From positions 1 to 64,000 of the forward strand of contig JASBVG010000015.1 in the NCBI GenBank assembly GCA_030147505.1: DNA of 64,000 nucleotides, read 5' to 3'. This document shows positions 50,416 to 59,285 of the stretch, piece after piece. This stretch comes from Tardiphaga sp. (GTDB taxonomy: Bacteria > Pseudomonadota > Alphaproteobacteria > Rhizobiales > Xanthobacteraceae). A program made the position numbers and the translations under genes. The notes beneath the pieces were generated by a model. The model made no database searches. It saw only the letters and a program-made list of their open reading frames with translations, and was not told where the DNA came from. Position 1 is the first letter of the stretch, and every line of letters begins with the position of its first letter.

Positions 50416-50751
50416 TCAGGATTTGGGTGGACGCGGATCGATCGCGCGCGGCAAACCACGATGCTCGGTGTCATGCGACGCAACCGTGCGGGCCACAACA
50501 GGAACCGGCCTGGCGGTGACGACCAGCGGTTCGGCCATCATGAAGAAGCAGCCGTGGCAGTGATTGTCCGCAACCGCTCCCGTGTCGCCATGACCGACGC
50601 CCTTGTCGGCGACGGACATGATCGTCTCCAGCGACGGATTGGTGACGTCGAGGCCGCACAGGCCATGCACCGCTCCGCCGATGAGGTAGGTCGCCAGCAC
50701 GAACGCAACCAGCACCCTGCGCGGCAGGCGCAGAATGCGAGAGCGGGACAT
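50416..50751 (-). CDS. small Cys/His-rich membrane-anchored protein (CzcI/DUF2946-like)
   Basis: 111 aa: Arg-rich start MSRSRILRLPRR, one hydrophobic segment (VLVAFVLATYLIGGAVHGLCGL), and a periplasmic part with HGDTG and the cluster DNHCHGCFFMM. The metal-like ligands and the position 59 bases before czcC resemble CzcI-type accessory proteins that tune metal efflux. The C-terminal LPRAIDPRPPKS recalls DUF2946 proteins, but the match is not strong. ATG 50751 was chosen over 50805 because the membrane segment then sits where expected. Confidence 0.7.
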   Translation of the reverse strand: MSRSRILRLPRRVLVAFVLATYLIGGAVHGLCGLDVTNPSLETIMSVADKGVGHGDTGAVADNHCHGCFFMMAEPLVVTARPVPVVARTVASHDTEHRGLPRAIDPRPPKS

Positions 50752-50894
50752 GCGGGTGAACAACGTCACGAGAACCTCATCCGACGAATGGGACCGAGGT
50801 ACCACGGTCGATCAGGGCTGTCGATCTGCAATACAGTTACAGTTTCCCGACCAAAGTGTCGCATGACCTGGAACCGGCGATATCGTCGCTTGGG

Positions 50895-51911
50895 CTATTG
50901 CGGCTGCGGCCCCAGCGCGCTGGCGAGTTCGGCCCAGACCGGCGCCTCCTCCTTGTACAATGCGGTGCTGGCCTCCAGCGTCATCGCGCCTTCATCGACG
51001 CCCTGGCTCCTGAGCAAATCGCGCACGCGGTCGGTCTTGCTGGCGGCGACGAACAATGCGTTGAGCTTCGCCACGATGTCCGGCGGCGTCCTGGCCGGCG
51101 CCATGCAGCCCTGGAAGGTGAGCAGCGAATGCGCGCGCGAGGTCGCACCCTGTTCCCTGAAGGTCGCGACATCAGGCAGCGCCGCGATGCGACGGCGCGA
51201 CACGGCGACGGGATTGCCCTTGCCAGTCTGCAGCACCGGCAATGCAGCAGCATAGCTGCCGATGCCGGCATCGATGGAGCCGCCGGCGAGATCGCTCCAC
51301 ATCGGCGCCTCGCCGCGATAATGCACGGCTTCCATCTTCAGCCCGTATTGCTTGTTGAGTTCGACGATCACCATATGCGCGAAGGACCCGGCGGCGTAGG
51401 TGCCGACATTCACCTTCTCGGTCTTCTTCGCATAGTCGATAAAATCCTTCAGCGTCCTGGCGCCGATCTTCTCGCTCACCACCAGCGGCAAGCTGCCGCC
51501 CGGCATGATGGACACCCAGGCGAAATCCTGCGGCACATTGTATTTGACGTCTTTGATGAGGACGGGATTGAGCATATAGGCGGTGGTGTTGCAGATCATC
51601 AGCGTATGGCCGTCGGGATCGGAACGCTTCAGTTCCAGCGCCGCGACAGCACCACCGGCACCGGCCTTGTTCTCCACCACCACGGTCTGGCCGAGTTCGC
51701 GCTGCAGATATTCGCCATAAACCCGCGCGAACTGGTCGGTCTGGCCGCCGGCCGCAGAGCCTGCGAGGATCCTGATGGGTTTGGTCGGCCACGTATTGGC
51801 GCGAACCAGCGAAGGCGCGCCGAGCAGCGCGGCAGCACCTGCGCCCGCAGCGACGAATTGGCGACGGTTCATCAGATGCAGTTTGTTCGGCACGTTCGTT
51901 CTCCCGATCAT
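50895..51911 (-). CDS. tripartite tricarboxylate transporter (TctC/Bug) substrate-binding protein
   Basis: 338-aa periplasmic binding protein of the TTT/Bug family. The signal region includes MNRRQFVAAGAGAAALLGAPSLVRA, of Tat type, and the mature part opens with WPTKPIRILAGSAAGGQTDQFAR and VENKAGAGGAVAALELKRS, the family signatures. It binds a small carboxylate. Start at 51911 has AGGA in position; ATG 51872 would also serve. No TctA/TctB membrane genes are adjacent, so it is an orphan receptor, common in this group. Confidence 0.92.
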   Translation of the reverse strand: MIGRTNVPNKLHLMNRRQFVAAGAGAAALLGAPSLVRANTWPTKPIRILAGSAAGGQTDQFARVYGEYLQRELGQTVVVENKAGAGGAVAALELKRSDPDGHTLMICNTTAYMLNPVLIKDVKYNVPQDFAWVSIMPGGSLPLVVSEKIGARTLKDFIDYAKKTEKVNVGTYAAGSFAHMVIVELNKQYGLKMEAVHYRGEAPMWSDLAGGSIDAGIGSYAAALPVLQTGKGNPVAVSRRRIAALPDVATFREQGATSRAHSLLTFQGCMAPARTPPDIVAKLNALFVAASKTDRVRDLLRSQGVDEGAMTLEASTALYKEEAPVWAELASALGPQPQ

Positions 51912-52078
51912 GATCCTGTCTCTCGCGGACAGCTAAATCGAGTATGGACTGCTTCGGTGACGAAAAGCAAAGCGGCCAGCGGTTGAATGATCGTCCGCGA
52001 AGATGCCGCGCGGTGGTGTTATTCCGCAGCGTGAACGTCAGGCGGATGCGCGTCGACTGCTGCGAAAGATCCGGGCCC

Positions 52079-52486
52079 TCACCCGCGCGAAATTCCGCGC
52101 GACGGTGCGATGACGCGGGCAGGCAATCCCCTGAACAGGTTCTCGCTGTCTGCGTGACGGCGACGCGGTGCTGCAGCCGGCGCATTGTCCATGGCCGCGA
52201 GAAAGGCGCGCTGCATGCGGGGATTGTCGAGTTCGGCGACGAAGCGATCGAGGATGGCGTTGCTGTTGTCCTCGAAAATTGCCTGGCAAAGCTCCGCGCT
52301 GCTGCGCCGGAAGAAATGGAATCCATGATCCCGCAACGGATCGTCACAGGTCTGATCGACCTCCTGCGCCAACGCCATCACATGCTGCCGATCCGCGATG
52401 TCATGTGTCACCGCATAACGAAGAACGGCCAGTTGCCATGCACATAGCAGCCTCCCTGCATCGGCTGATCTGCAATTCGTGGTCAT
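52079..52486 (-). CDS. conserved hypothetical protein
   Basis: 135 aa from ATG 52486 (MTTNCRSADAGRLLCAWQLAVLRYAVTHD). Soluble, helical, Ala/Arg-rich, with no membrane segment. I recognise no domain. The frame extends upstream to 52576, but the added part lacks protein-like character. Reading frame and codon use look genuine compared with the opposite strand, though the last 25 residues (RRRHADSENLFRGLPARV) are low complexity. Confidence 0.55.
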   Translation of the reverse strand: MTTNCRSADAGRLLCAWQLAVLRYAVTHDIADRQHVMALAQEVDQTCDDPLRDHGFHFFRRSSAELCQAIFEDNSNAILDRFVAELDNPRMQRAFLAAMDNAPAAAPRRRHADSENLFRGLPARVIAPSRGISRG

Positions 52487-52748
52487 GTGAACCGTGCTGT
52501 CGCGAATGGATGGTGCGAAAAGTGAGGGCGTTGGCGACCGCAACGCAGCGGATCGTGCGCGCAACATCTTCAGCACCGCATAAGAATACCAGACAGCGCC
52601 ATGGGCGATGATATAGGCGCCGCATAAGCGAAGCCGGCTTTTAGACTTTTCCTATTTCTTCGCGATCCGCTCCCCATCGCATTCCTATGGCGCCGGTGCC
52701 ATGTCGCTTGCAGCATCCGGATGTCACTCTGCTGCGAGGAGAACCACG

Positions 52749-53570
52749 ATGACCCATGCAGACATCATCAAAGTGGACAAGATCACGCCTCCGTTCGGCG
52801 CTGCCGGTCCCGTCCTCATGCAATATCTCGTCGCGCTGATCCTGACTGTTTTCGCATCGGCGATCGCGGTGGGCGTCGACAGCGCGATCGCGATCCCCAA
52901 CGTGTCCATGATCTATGTGGTGCCCGTGGTCATCGCGGCTGCCGCCTTCGGCACCGGCCCCTCACTGTTCTCGGCGGTGCTTGGCGCACTGTCCTACAAT
53001 TACTTCCTCACCGAGCCGCGTTACACCTTCACCGTGAACGGCCCTGCCAATATCTGGGCGATCGGCCTTCTGTTTCTTGTCGGGCTGATCGTGAGCGGCG
53101 TCGCGTTCGTGTCGAGCCGCAAGGCGAGCGAGGCTGCCGAATTGCAGCGCCAGGCGGAAATCCTGCAGCGCTTCGGCACCGACATGACTGCCATCGGCAG
53201 CATGCGCAGTGCCGCATCGCTCACATCAGGAGCGCTGTCGGCTCTGTTCGCGGCGCCTGCGGTGGTGATGGTCGTGCTGGACGGACAGTTGCAGCTTGTG
53301 CACGGCACCGATGTCGCCGAGCTCAATCAGGCCGAACGCGATGCGGCCCATTCTGCGCTGTCGACGGGGACGACGGTGCACAGCGGTGTCTATCCCGACC
53401 TGCAATCGCGGTTCGATTTCTGGCCAGTGATGACGGGCGGCTCTGCCGTCGCGGTGATCGGCGTCGTGTTCCCGCCCGACGAGCGACCGGCACTGGCGGA
53501 CATGTCGATCGATGTGGTGCGCAGCCTGTTCGCGATGGCGATGAGCAGGAAAAATGCGAATGAACTGTAG
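52749..53570 (+). CDS. DUF4118 membrane protein (KdpD-like sensor without kinase)
   Basis: 273 aa. Four membrane helices between about residues 24 and 120 (MQYLVALILTVFASAIAVGV; VSMIYVVPVVIAAAAFGTGP; LFSAVLGALSYNYFLTEP; IWAIGLLFLVGLIVSGVAFV) form the DUF4118 domain seen in KdpD. A short coiled linker (SRKASEAAELQRQAEILQRFG) and a GAF-like remnant follow. There is no HisKA or ATPase domain, so it cannot phosphorylate by itself. ATG 52749 has AGGAG 9 bases upstream. The open frame from 52701 adds 16 residues without a ribosome site. Confidence 0.87.
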   Translation: MTHADIIKVDKITPPFGAAGPVLMQYLVALILTVFASAIAVGVDSAIAIPNVSMIYVVPVVIAAAAFGTGPSLFSAVLGALSYNYFLTEPRYTFTVNGPANIWAIGLLFLVGLIVSGVAFVSSRKASEAAELQRQAEILQRFGTDMTAIGSMRSAASLTSGALSALFAAPAVVMVVLDGQLQLVHGTDVAELNQAERDAAHSALSTGTTVHSGVYPDLQSRFDFWPVMTGGSAVAVIGVVFPPDERPALADMSIDVVRSLFAMAMSRKNANEL

Positions 53571-53592
53571 GGCGAGCAAAGATACGAAGCGA

Positions 53593-53633
53593 CGTGCCCA
53601 CCTCCCAGTACATGCCAGGTGAAGGTGGGCACG
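53593..53633. promoter_or_regulatory. hairpin between convergent DUF4118 and aldolase genes
   Basis: Arms CGTGCCCACCT (53593-53603) and AGGTGGGCACG (53623-53633) pair perfectly around a 19-base loop; a third copy of GCCCACCTT lies just after. It may end both transcripts, although there is no T-run. Confidence 0.55.
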
Positions 53634-53666
53634 CTGGCGCGTTGCCCACCTTGCAAAGGCTGAGCG

Positions 53667-54443
53667 TTACGCCTTGCCGCCGGAGTTCTTGCGGGTTTCG
53701 GCAACCCAGTTCTTCGCACCGGTGGCGAGGATGCCGCTGTCGTTGAGCAGCGTCACCAGCTTGAAGCCCATGGCGATGTTCTTCGCGGCGCCGACCGGGC
53801 CCGAGCAGTGGATGCCGGGATAAATGCCGCGCTTGTCGCACTCCTTGAGGAGCTTGTCGTAGATCTTGAGGATCTCGGGCTCCTCGCGGTCGAGCTTCGG
53901 CACGAGGCCATAGGAATAGCCGAGATCGCTCGGGCCGACATAGACACCGGCAATGCCTTCGACATCGAGAATGGCTTCCATGTTGTCGACGGCGGTGCGC
54001 GTCTCCAGCATCGGAATGCACAGCGTCTCGTCGTTGGCAGTTTCCTGATAGGTGCCGCCAGCGCCATACATGCCGGCGCGGATCGGACCGTTGGAGCGCG
54101 TGCCGCGCGGGGGATACTTGCAATACTGGACGAAGTTTTCGGCTTCTTCCTTGGTGTTGACCATGGGACAGATCACGCCATAGGCGCCGCCATCGAGCAC
54201 CTTGCCGATGATGCCCGGCTCGTTCCACGGCACGCGGACCATCGGCGTGACCGGATGACCGTTCATCGCCTGGAAGCAGGTGACCATGGACTGATAATCC
54301 TGCACGCCGTGCTGGATATCGACGGTGACGCTGTCGAAGCCGCATTGCGCCATCACCTCGGCGGAGAAGCCCGACGGGATCGCCAACCAGGCGTTGACGA
54401 CGGCCTTGCCCGACTTCCAGATTTCCTTCACGCGATTTGCCAT
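53667..54443 (-). CDS. HpcH/HpaI family aldolase
   Basis: Metal-dependent class II aldolase for 2-oxo-acids, 258 aa. Motifs: FDSVTVDIQHGVQDY, MVRVPWNEPGIIGKVLDGGAYGVICPMV (substrate Arg and metal site), ETRTAVDNMEAIL and GVYVGPSDLGYSYG. In homoprotocatechuate degradation HpaI cleaves 2,4-dihydroxyhept-2-ene-dioate, and the hpaD/E/F genes are 8 kb away, so that role is possible. The family also includes citramalate and macrophomate-type enzymes. It ends the minus-strand run after the liv transporter and the Ldh_2 dehydrogenase. Confidence 0.88.
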   Translation of the reverse strand: MANRVKEIWKSGKAVVNAWLAIPSGFSAEVMAQCGFDSVTVDIQHGVQDYQSMVTCFQAMNGHPVTPMVRVPWNEPGIIGKVLDGGAYGVICPMVNTKEEAENFVQYCKYPPRGTRSNGPIRAGMYGAGGTYQETANDETLCIPMLETRTAVDNMEAILDVEGIAGVYVGPSDLGYSYGLVPKLDREEPEILKIYDKLLKECDKRGIYPGIHCSGPVGAAKNIAMGFKLVTLLNDSGILATGAKNWVAETRKNSGGKA

Positions 54444-54485
54444 TGGTCTTTCCTCCGTAGTGGTGATGCGTCTTCTGGTGGTTCG

Positions 54486-54574
54486 TCATGGCTGGGCTCG
54501 TCCCGGCCATTCACGTCCTGTTGCGCGGCGAAGTCTGCAAGACGTGGATGCCCGGCACAAGGCCGGGCATGACG
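54486..54574. repeat. palindromic repeat (TCATGGCTGGGC ... GCCGGGCATGAC family)
   Basis: Inverted ends TCATGGCTGGGCTCGTCCCG and CGGCACAAGGCCGGGCATGA, with inner CACGTC / GACGTG pairing. It lies between the Ldh_2 dehydrogenase and aldolase genes. Confidence 0.7.
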
Positions 54575-54599
54575 CCGGAGAGCATCGCACAATGCATGA

Positions 54600-55682
54600 C
54601 TACGATGTCGCGTGCTTGACAGCCTCTTCGCTGACGCCGACATCGCGGGCGGTCTGCACGATGGCTGCCCAAGTCTCGTCCGGCAGCGGCACGCCATTCT
54701 TGGTGCGGTCGGCGCGCGTTTTCGCCTCGTTGTCGCCGGGGATCATCACCGCATCGACACCGGCAGCCGGCTTGGCGCTCTTGAAGAACTCCACATAGCG
54801 CGCGACCTCGCCGTCGAAGAAATTGGCGGGGTCGATCTTCTTCGGATCGATATAGATCGAGAACATGCCGTTCGCGAAGGGACGGCCATGCTTGGTGGCG
54901 CCGTTGCCGGTGAGCGCGCCGCCGAGCAGTTCGCAGATCAGGGCGAGGCCGGAGCCCTTGTGATCGCCGAAAGCGCGGATCGCGCCCTGCCCCTTGGAGT
55001 GATCGCGGGTGCCATCGACATTCGGACCGTAGAGCAGGAACGGATCCTCGCTGAGATCGCCGTTCGGCGCAATCAGCGCGCCCTTGGGCAGCTTCTTGCC
55101 GCCGCGCGATGCGACCAGCACCTTGCCTTCGGCAACCACCGAGGTGGCGAAATCGAGCACCACCGGTTGCTGGCCCGGGCGCGGAATGCCGACGCAGTAC
55201 GGCGCGGTGGACAGGCGACGCTCGACGCCGCCATAGGGCGCCACCAGAACGGAGCCCGCGGCGGTGACAAAGTGGATGGAGACGAGACCTTCTGCCGCAG
55301 CCATTTCGGCCCAGTCGCCGATGCGGCCGATGTGACCGGAATTCTTGGTGGCGATTGCCGAGAGGCCGGCGGCCTTGCACTTCTCGATGCCGAGTTTCAC
55401 GGCCTGCGGACCGACGGTCTGACCGTAACCGAAACGGCCATCGACGACGGCGAGCGAAGGCGTATCGACGGGGATCTCGATGGTCTGGTTCGGGATGATC
55501 ATCCCGTTATTGCGCCAGCGGACATAGACCGGCACGCGGATGACGCCGTGGCTGTCATGGCCGGTGAGATTCGCCGTGGTGAGATAGCTGGCGATGCGCT
55601 GGGCTTCCTCTTTGGTGGAAGATGCGCGCTCGAAAACCTCGGCGACGAAGGCGATCAGCTTATCGACTTGAACTGTAACCAT
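54600..55682 (-). CDS. Ldh_2 family malate/L-lactate dehydrogenase
   Basis: 360-aa NAD(P)-dependent 2-hydroxy acid dehydrogenase of the Ldh_2 (MDH2/YlbC) family, unrelated to Rossmann LDH. Family segments: NLTGHDSHGVIRVPVYV with the catalytic His, GQTVGPQAVKLGIEKCK, KNSGHIGRIGDWAEMAA and GDHKGSGLALICELLGGALTGNG. Likely interconverts a 2-oxo acid and its hydroxy acid, perhaps the partner of the neighbouring aldolase. It begins 36 bases after livF, in line with the transport operon. Confidence 0.9.
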   Translation of the reverse strand: MVTVQVDKLIAFVAEVFERASSTKEEAQRIASYLTTANLTGHDSHGVIRVPVYVRWRNNGMIIPNQTIEIPVDTPSLAVVDGRFGYGQTVGPQAVKLGIEKCKAAGLSAIATKNSGHIGRIGDWAEMAAAEGLVSIHFVTAAGSVLVAPYGGVERRLSTAPYCVGIPRPGQQPVVLDFATSVVAEGKVLVASRGGKKLPKGALIAPNGDLSEDPFLLYGPNVDGTRDHSKGQGAIRAFGDHKGSGLALICELLGGALTGNGATKHGRPFANGMFSIYIDPKKIDPANFFDGEVARYVEFFKSAKPAAGVDAVMIPGDNEAKTRADRTKNGVPLPDETWAAIVQTARDVGVSEEAVKHATS

Positions 55683-55718
55683 GGCGGGACATTCGTCCTT
55701 GTTGTTGAGCTTTGAGAC

Positions 55719-56465
55719 CTAATGCGCGGGTAGGCCCGCAGCGGGCTTGCCGTGGCCGCCGAGATAGGCGGCTGCAATGGCCTCATTGGCCCAGAGATCC
55801 TCCGGTTTGCCGTCGAGCACGATACGGCCGGTTTCCAGCACATAGCCATGATCGGCGACAGACAAACCCATGCGCGCATTCTGCTCCACAAGCAAGACTG
55901 TGGTGGACTGCCTGATCTCCGTGATGATGCGGAAAACCGCCTGCACGATGACCGGCGCGAGGCCGAGCGAAGGCTCGTCAAGCAGCAGCAGACGCGGCCT
56001 GGCCATCAGGCCGCGCGCAACCGCCACCATCTGCAACTGGCCGCCGGACAGCGTCCAGCCGAGGGCATTGGTGAATTTGCGGATATCCGGGAAGAGATCG
56101 AACATCGCATCCGCCTCGCGCGACAGCTCGGCCTTCGCCACCTTGCGGTTGGAGGCGCCCAGCATGATGTTCTCTTTCACCGTGAGGCCGGGAAAGACCC
56201 GCCTGCCCTCCGGCACATGGGAAATGCCCATGCGCACGATGGCTTCCGGGCCAAGGCCCGCGATGGACTTGCCATCGAACAGGATGTCGCCGGACGCTGG
56301 CTTGGCGAGGCCCGAGATGGCCCGCAGCGTGGTGGACTTGCCAGCGCCGTTGGCGCCGAGCAGCGTCACCACCTGCCCTTCCTCCACCTTGCAGCTGATG
56401 CCCTGCAGCGCGACGATCTCGCCGTAGCGAACATGGAGATCCTTGATTTCCAGCAGCGCCATCAC
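55719..56465 (-). CDS. livF: branched-chain amino acid-type ABC transporter ATPase, LivF
   Basis: 248-aa cytoplasmic ATPase. Walker A GANGAGKS (residues about 36-43), ABC signature LSGGQLQMVAVAR and Walker B RLLLLDEPSLGLAP. Second ATPase of the importer; its start overlaps the livMG stop as ATGA. The family carries branched-chain amino acids, but in catabolic clusters such as this one, often aromatic acids or amides. Confidence 0.93.
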   Translation of the reverse strand: MMALLEIKDLHVRYGEIVALQGISCKVEEGQVVTLLGANGAGKSTTLRAISGLAKPASGDILFDGKSIAGLGPEAIVRMGISHVPEGRRVFPGLTVKENIMLGASNRKVAKAELSREADAMFDLFPDIRKFTNALGWTLSGGQLQMVAVARGLMARPRLLLLDEPSLGLAPVIVQAVFRIITEIRQSTTVLLVEQNARMGLSVADHGYVLETGRIVLDGKPEDLWANEAIAAAYLGGHGKPAAGLPAH

Positions 56466-58240
56466 GCGGTTCCCAGATAGGCAGAGACGACATCGGGATG
56501 GCGCAGCACGGCCATCGACTCGCCATCCGCGATGCGGCGTCCGAAATTGAGCACGGTGATATGCTGGGCCGCTTCCGACACCAGCGTCATGTCGTGATCG
56601 ATGATCAGGATCGTCAGCCCCTGCGCGGCGATGCGCTTGAGCAGTTCATGCAGTTCGAGCTTCTCCGACGAGTTCAGGCCGGCGGCGGGCTCGTCGAGCA
56701 GCAGCAGCGTCGGATTGCCTGCGAGAGCGCGGGCGATCTCGATCAGGCGCTGATGGCCATAGGAGAAACTGGCGATCAGCTCATTGGCGCGCGAACCGAG
56801 ACCCACGAAGGTGAGCGCAGCGAGCGCACGTTCGGTGAGCGCGGCGTGATCGCCCTTGCCGACCAGCGTATTACCCGGCCGCTCGGCGCCGATGATGACG
56901 TTTTCCAGCGCCGTCATCGAGCGGAACAGACGGATGTTCTGGAAGGTACGTCCAAGGCCGGCAGCGGCACGCAGATGCGGCGGCATGACGGTGACGTCGG
57001 TACCGTCCAGCACGACCTTGCCGGAGGTCGCCTCGTACAGACCGGACAGCACATTGAGCGTCGTGGTCTTGCCGGAACCATTCGGGCCGATCAGCGCGTG
57101 AACGCCGCCGCGATGCACGGCGATGTCGACCTCGTCGACGGCCTTGAGGCCACCGAAGTGCTTTGACAGACCGGTCACGCGCAGCACCATCTCGTCGCCG
57201 GTGGCTGCGGGCTTGAGCACCAGCGGCGTGGTCGACGGCGCGACCTTCTTCGGCGGAAACAGGCGATCATAGGCGGTGCTGATCCAGCCCCAGATGCCGT
57301 CCGGCATGAAGCGGATGATGAGGATGACCGACAGGCCATAGATGGCGAGATAGAGGCCCGGCACACTCTTGAGGAAGCGCAGCCATTCCGGGATCAGGAT
57401 CAAGAGGCCGGTGCCGATGGCCGAACCGATCGGCGACGCGACGCCGCCGAGCAGCGACATCGTCAGGAAAACGATGGATTCCGCGAAGGAGAACTGATCC
57501 GGCGAGATATAGGCAAAACCACCGGCGAACAGGCCGCCGCCGAGACCACCGAGCAGTGCGCAAATCGCAAATGCGTAGATCTTGGTGCGGAAGACATCGA
57601 TGCCGTTGACGCCGGCTGCAAGCTCGTTGTCGCGCACCGCCCGCATCGCGCGTCCGAGCCTGGTATCAGGCAGATGCCAGACCAGATAGCCGACGATGGC
57701 GAGCACCGCGACACAGAAGGCGAGATAGGCCTGCGACGACAGGAAGAGCGACGGTCGCCCGATCTTCGACACGCCGTCCGGGCCCTTGGTGAGCCAGATG
57801 GCATTGATCATGATCAGCGTGACGATCTGCTGGAACGAGATCGTCACCATGGCAAGATAATGCCCGCCGAGCCGCAGCGTCGAGAGACCGAGCAAGGCAC
57901 CGGCGACGAGGGCCATGGCGCAACCCGCGAACAGGCAGATCCAATAGTTGAGCTGATAGTCCGTGGTGCCGAGGCCGACGGCATAGGCGCCGAAGCCGAA
58001 GAAGGCCGCCTGCGCAAGGTTGATCTGGCCGCAGAGCCCGAGCACCACCGACAGGCCGAACACGGCGATGGCGAAAGTAGTCGCCTGCATCAGGATGTTG
58101 AGGATGTAGCCATCGAAGCGCATCGAGGCCGCGAGGAAGACGAGGATCGCGGCGCCGATGAAATATGGCGCGTGGCGGATCAGCAGCGGTTTCGGGCGCG
58201 CGATGTCGGCGACCGACTGGATGTTTTCGGTGGTGCTCAT
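56462..58240 (-). CDS. fused ABC permease-ATPase (LivM-LivG)
   Basis: 592-aa protein joining two subunits that are separate in E. coli. Residues about 20-320 form the LivM permease with about eight to ten helices. After the linker PPKKVAPSTTPLVLKPAATGDEM, residues about 350-592 form the LivG ATPase: Walker A GPNGSGKTTT near 387, signature FSYGHQRLIEIARAL, and Walker B TLLLLDEPAAGLNSSE. The reading frame is continuous with no sign of error. It overlaps livH and livF by four bases on each side. Such fusions are known in Bradyrhizobium-type liv systems. Confidence 0.93.
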   Translation of the reverse strand: MSTTENIQSVADIARPKPLLIRHAPYFIGAAILVFLAASMRFDGYILNILMQATTFAIAVFGLSVVLGLCGQINLAQAAFFGFGAYAVGLGTTDYQLNYWICLFAGCAMALVAGALLGLSTLRLGGHYLAMVTISFQQIVTLIMINAIWLTKGPDGVSKIGRPSLFLSSQAYLAFCVAVLAIVGYLVWHLPDTRLGRAMRAVRDNELAAGVNGIDVFRTKIYAFAICALLGGLGGGLFAGGFAYISPDQFSFAESIVFLTMSLLGGVASPIGSAIGTGLLILIPEWLRFLKSVPGLYLAIYGLSVILIIRFMPDGIWGWISTAYDRLFPPKKVAPSTTPLVLKPAATGDEMVLRVTGLSKHFGGLKAVDEVDIAVHRGGVHALIGPNGSGKTTTLNVLSGLYEATSGKVVLDGTDVTVMPPHLRAAAGLGRTFQNIRLFRSMTALENVIIGAERPGNTLVGKGDHAALTERALAALTFVGLGSRANELIASFSYGHQRLIEIARALAGNPTLLLLDEPAAGLNSSEKLELHELLKRIAAQGLTILIIDHDMTLVSEAAQHITVLNFGRRIADGESMAVLRHPDVVSAYLGTA

Positions 58241-59112
58241 GCTTTCTCCGCGACGCGCTCGCCAAAGATGCCCTGCGGGCGGAAGATCAGGAACAACACC
58301 AGCACCAGGAACGCGAAGCCGTCCTTGTAGGGCACGGAGATGTAAGCCGCGCCAAAAGTCTCGATGATGCCGAGTGCGATGCCGCCGATGATGGCGCCGG
58401 TGACATCACCGAAGCCGCCGATGATGGTGGCGGCAAAAGCCTTCAGCGCGATGGTGGCGCCCATCTGGATCGACACGAACAGGATCGGCGCGACGAGGAT
58501 GCCGGCGAGACCTCCGAGCACCGCGGAATAGATGAAGGTGATCATGATCATGGTTGAGACGGAGATACCGAGCAGCGCGGCCATCTCCTTGTCCTGCGAG
58601 GTCGCCTGCAGTTTCTTGCCGATCATGGTGCGCTCGAAGAACCACCAGTTGAACACGACAAGCGCCAGCGTGACGGCGATGATGAGCAGATACTGGTTGT
58701 CGAGATAGACCGGGCCGAGCTGGATGCCGGGCGTGTCGAACCAGCCCTGCAGCACCTGCGGCTGCGGGCCGTACAGCGCCAGCACGCCGTTCGCCATCAG
58801 GATGGATGCGCCGATGGTCGCGATGATGACCGGCAGATAGGTGCGGTGGCGCAGCGGATAATAGACGCCCAGATTGAAAATGACACCGATCACCGCCATG
58901 CCGGCGAGCGCGATGATGAAGGACAGCCAGTACGGCAACGACAGATCGACGGCGCAGACCACCATCAGATAGGCCGCGACCATCGAGAACTCGCCTTGCG
59001 CGAAATTGACCACGTTTGTCGCGCGAAAGATCAGCACGAAGCCCAGCGCAACCAACGCATAGACCGAACCGATACCGATACCGGTGAAGAGGAGTTGGAG
59101 AACGAGATCCAT
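58237..59112 (-). CDS. livH: branched-chain amino acid-type ABC permease, LivH
   Basis: 291-aa inner-membrane permease with about eight helices. N-terminus MDLVLQLLFTGIGIGSVYALVALGFVLIF and the conserved ATNVVNFAQGEFSMV segment mark LivH. Partner of the fused LivMG protein, whose ATG overlaps this stop (ATGA). A palindromic repeat separates it from the binding-protein gene. Confidence 0.93.
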   Translation of the reverse strand: MDLVLQLLFTGIGIGSVYALVALGFVLIFRATNVVNFAQGEFSMVAAYLMVVCAVDLSLPYWLSFIIALAGMAVIGVIFNLGVYYPLRHRTYLPVIIATIGASILMANGVLALYGPQPQVLQGWFDTPGIQLGPVYLDNQYLLIIAVTLALVVFNWWFFERTMIGKKLQATSQDKEMAALLGISVSTMIMITFIYSAVLGGLAGILVAPILFVSIQMGATIALKAFAATIIGGFGDVTGAIIGGIALGIIETFGAAYISVPYKDGFAFLVLVLFLIFRPQGIFGERVAEKA

Positions 59113-59160
59113 CAGGGTGCTCGATGAGAGGAATGCAAAGGGCGCGTGGCGACAAACTCG

Positions 59161-59275
59161 TCATTCCGGGATGCGCCGCCGGCGCAGACCCGGAACCTCA
59201 GAATGTGGGCACCAAGAGGAGTGCCACACATCGAGATCCCGGGTTCACGCGCGAAGGGCGCGTGCCCGGGATGAC
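59161..59275. repeat. palindromic repeat, TCATTCCGGG family, copy 3
   Basis: Begins TCATTCCGGGATGCGCC and ends CGTGCCCGGGATGACG; inner GTGGGCACC / GTGCCACAC partners. It lies between livK and livH within an otherwise tight operon. Confidence 0.8.
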
Positions 59276-59285
59276 GGCGAAGCCG

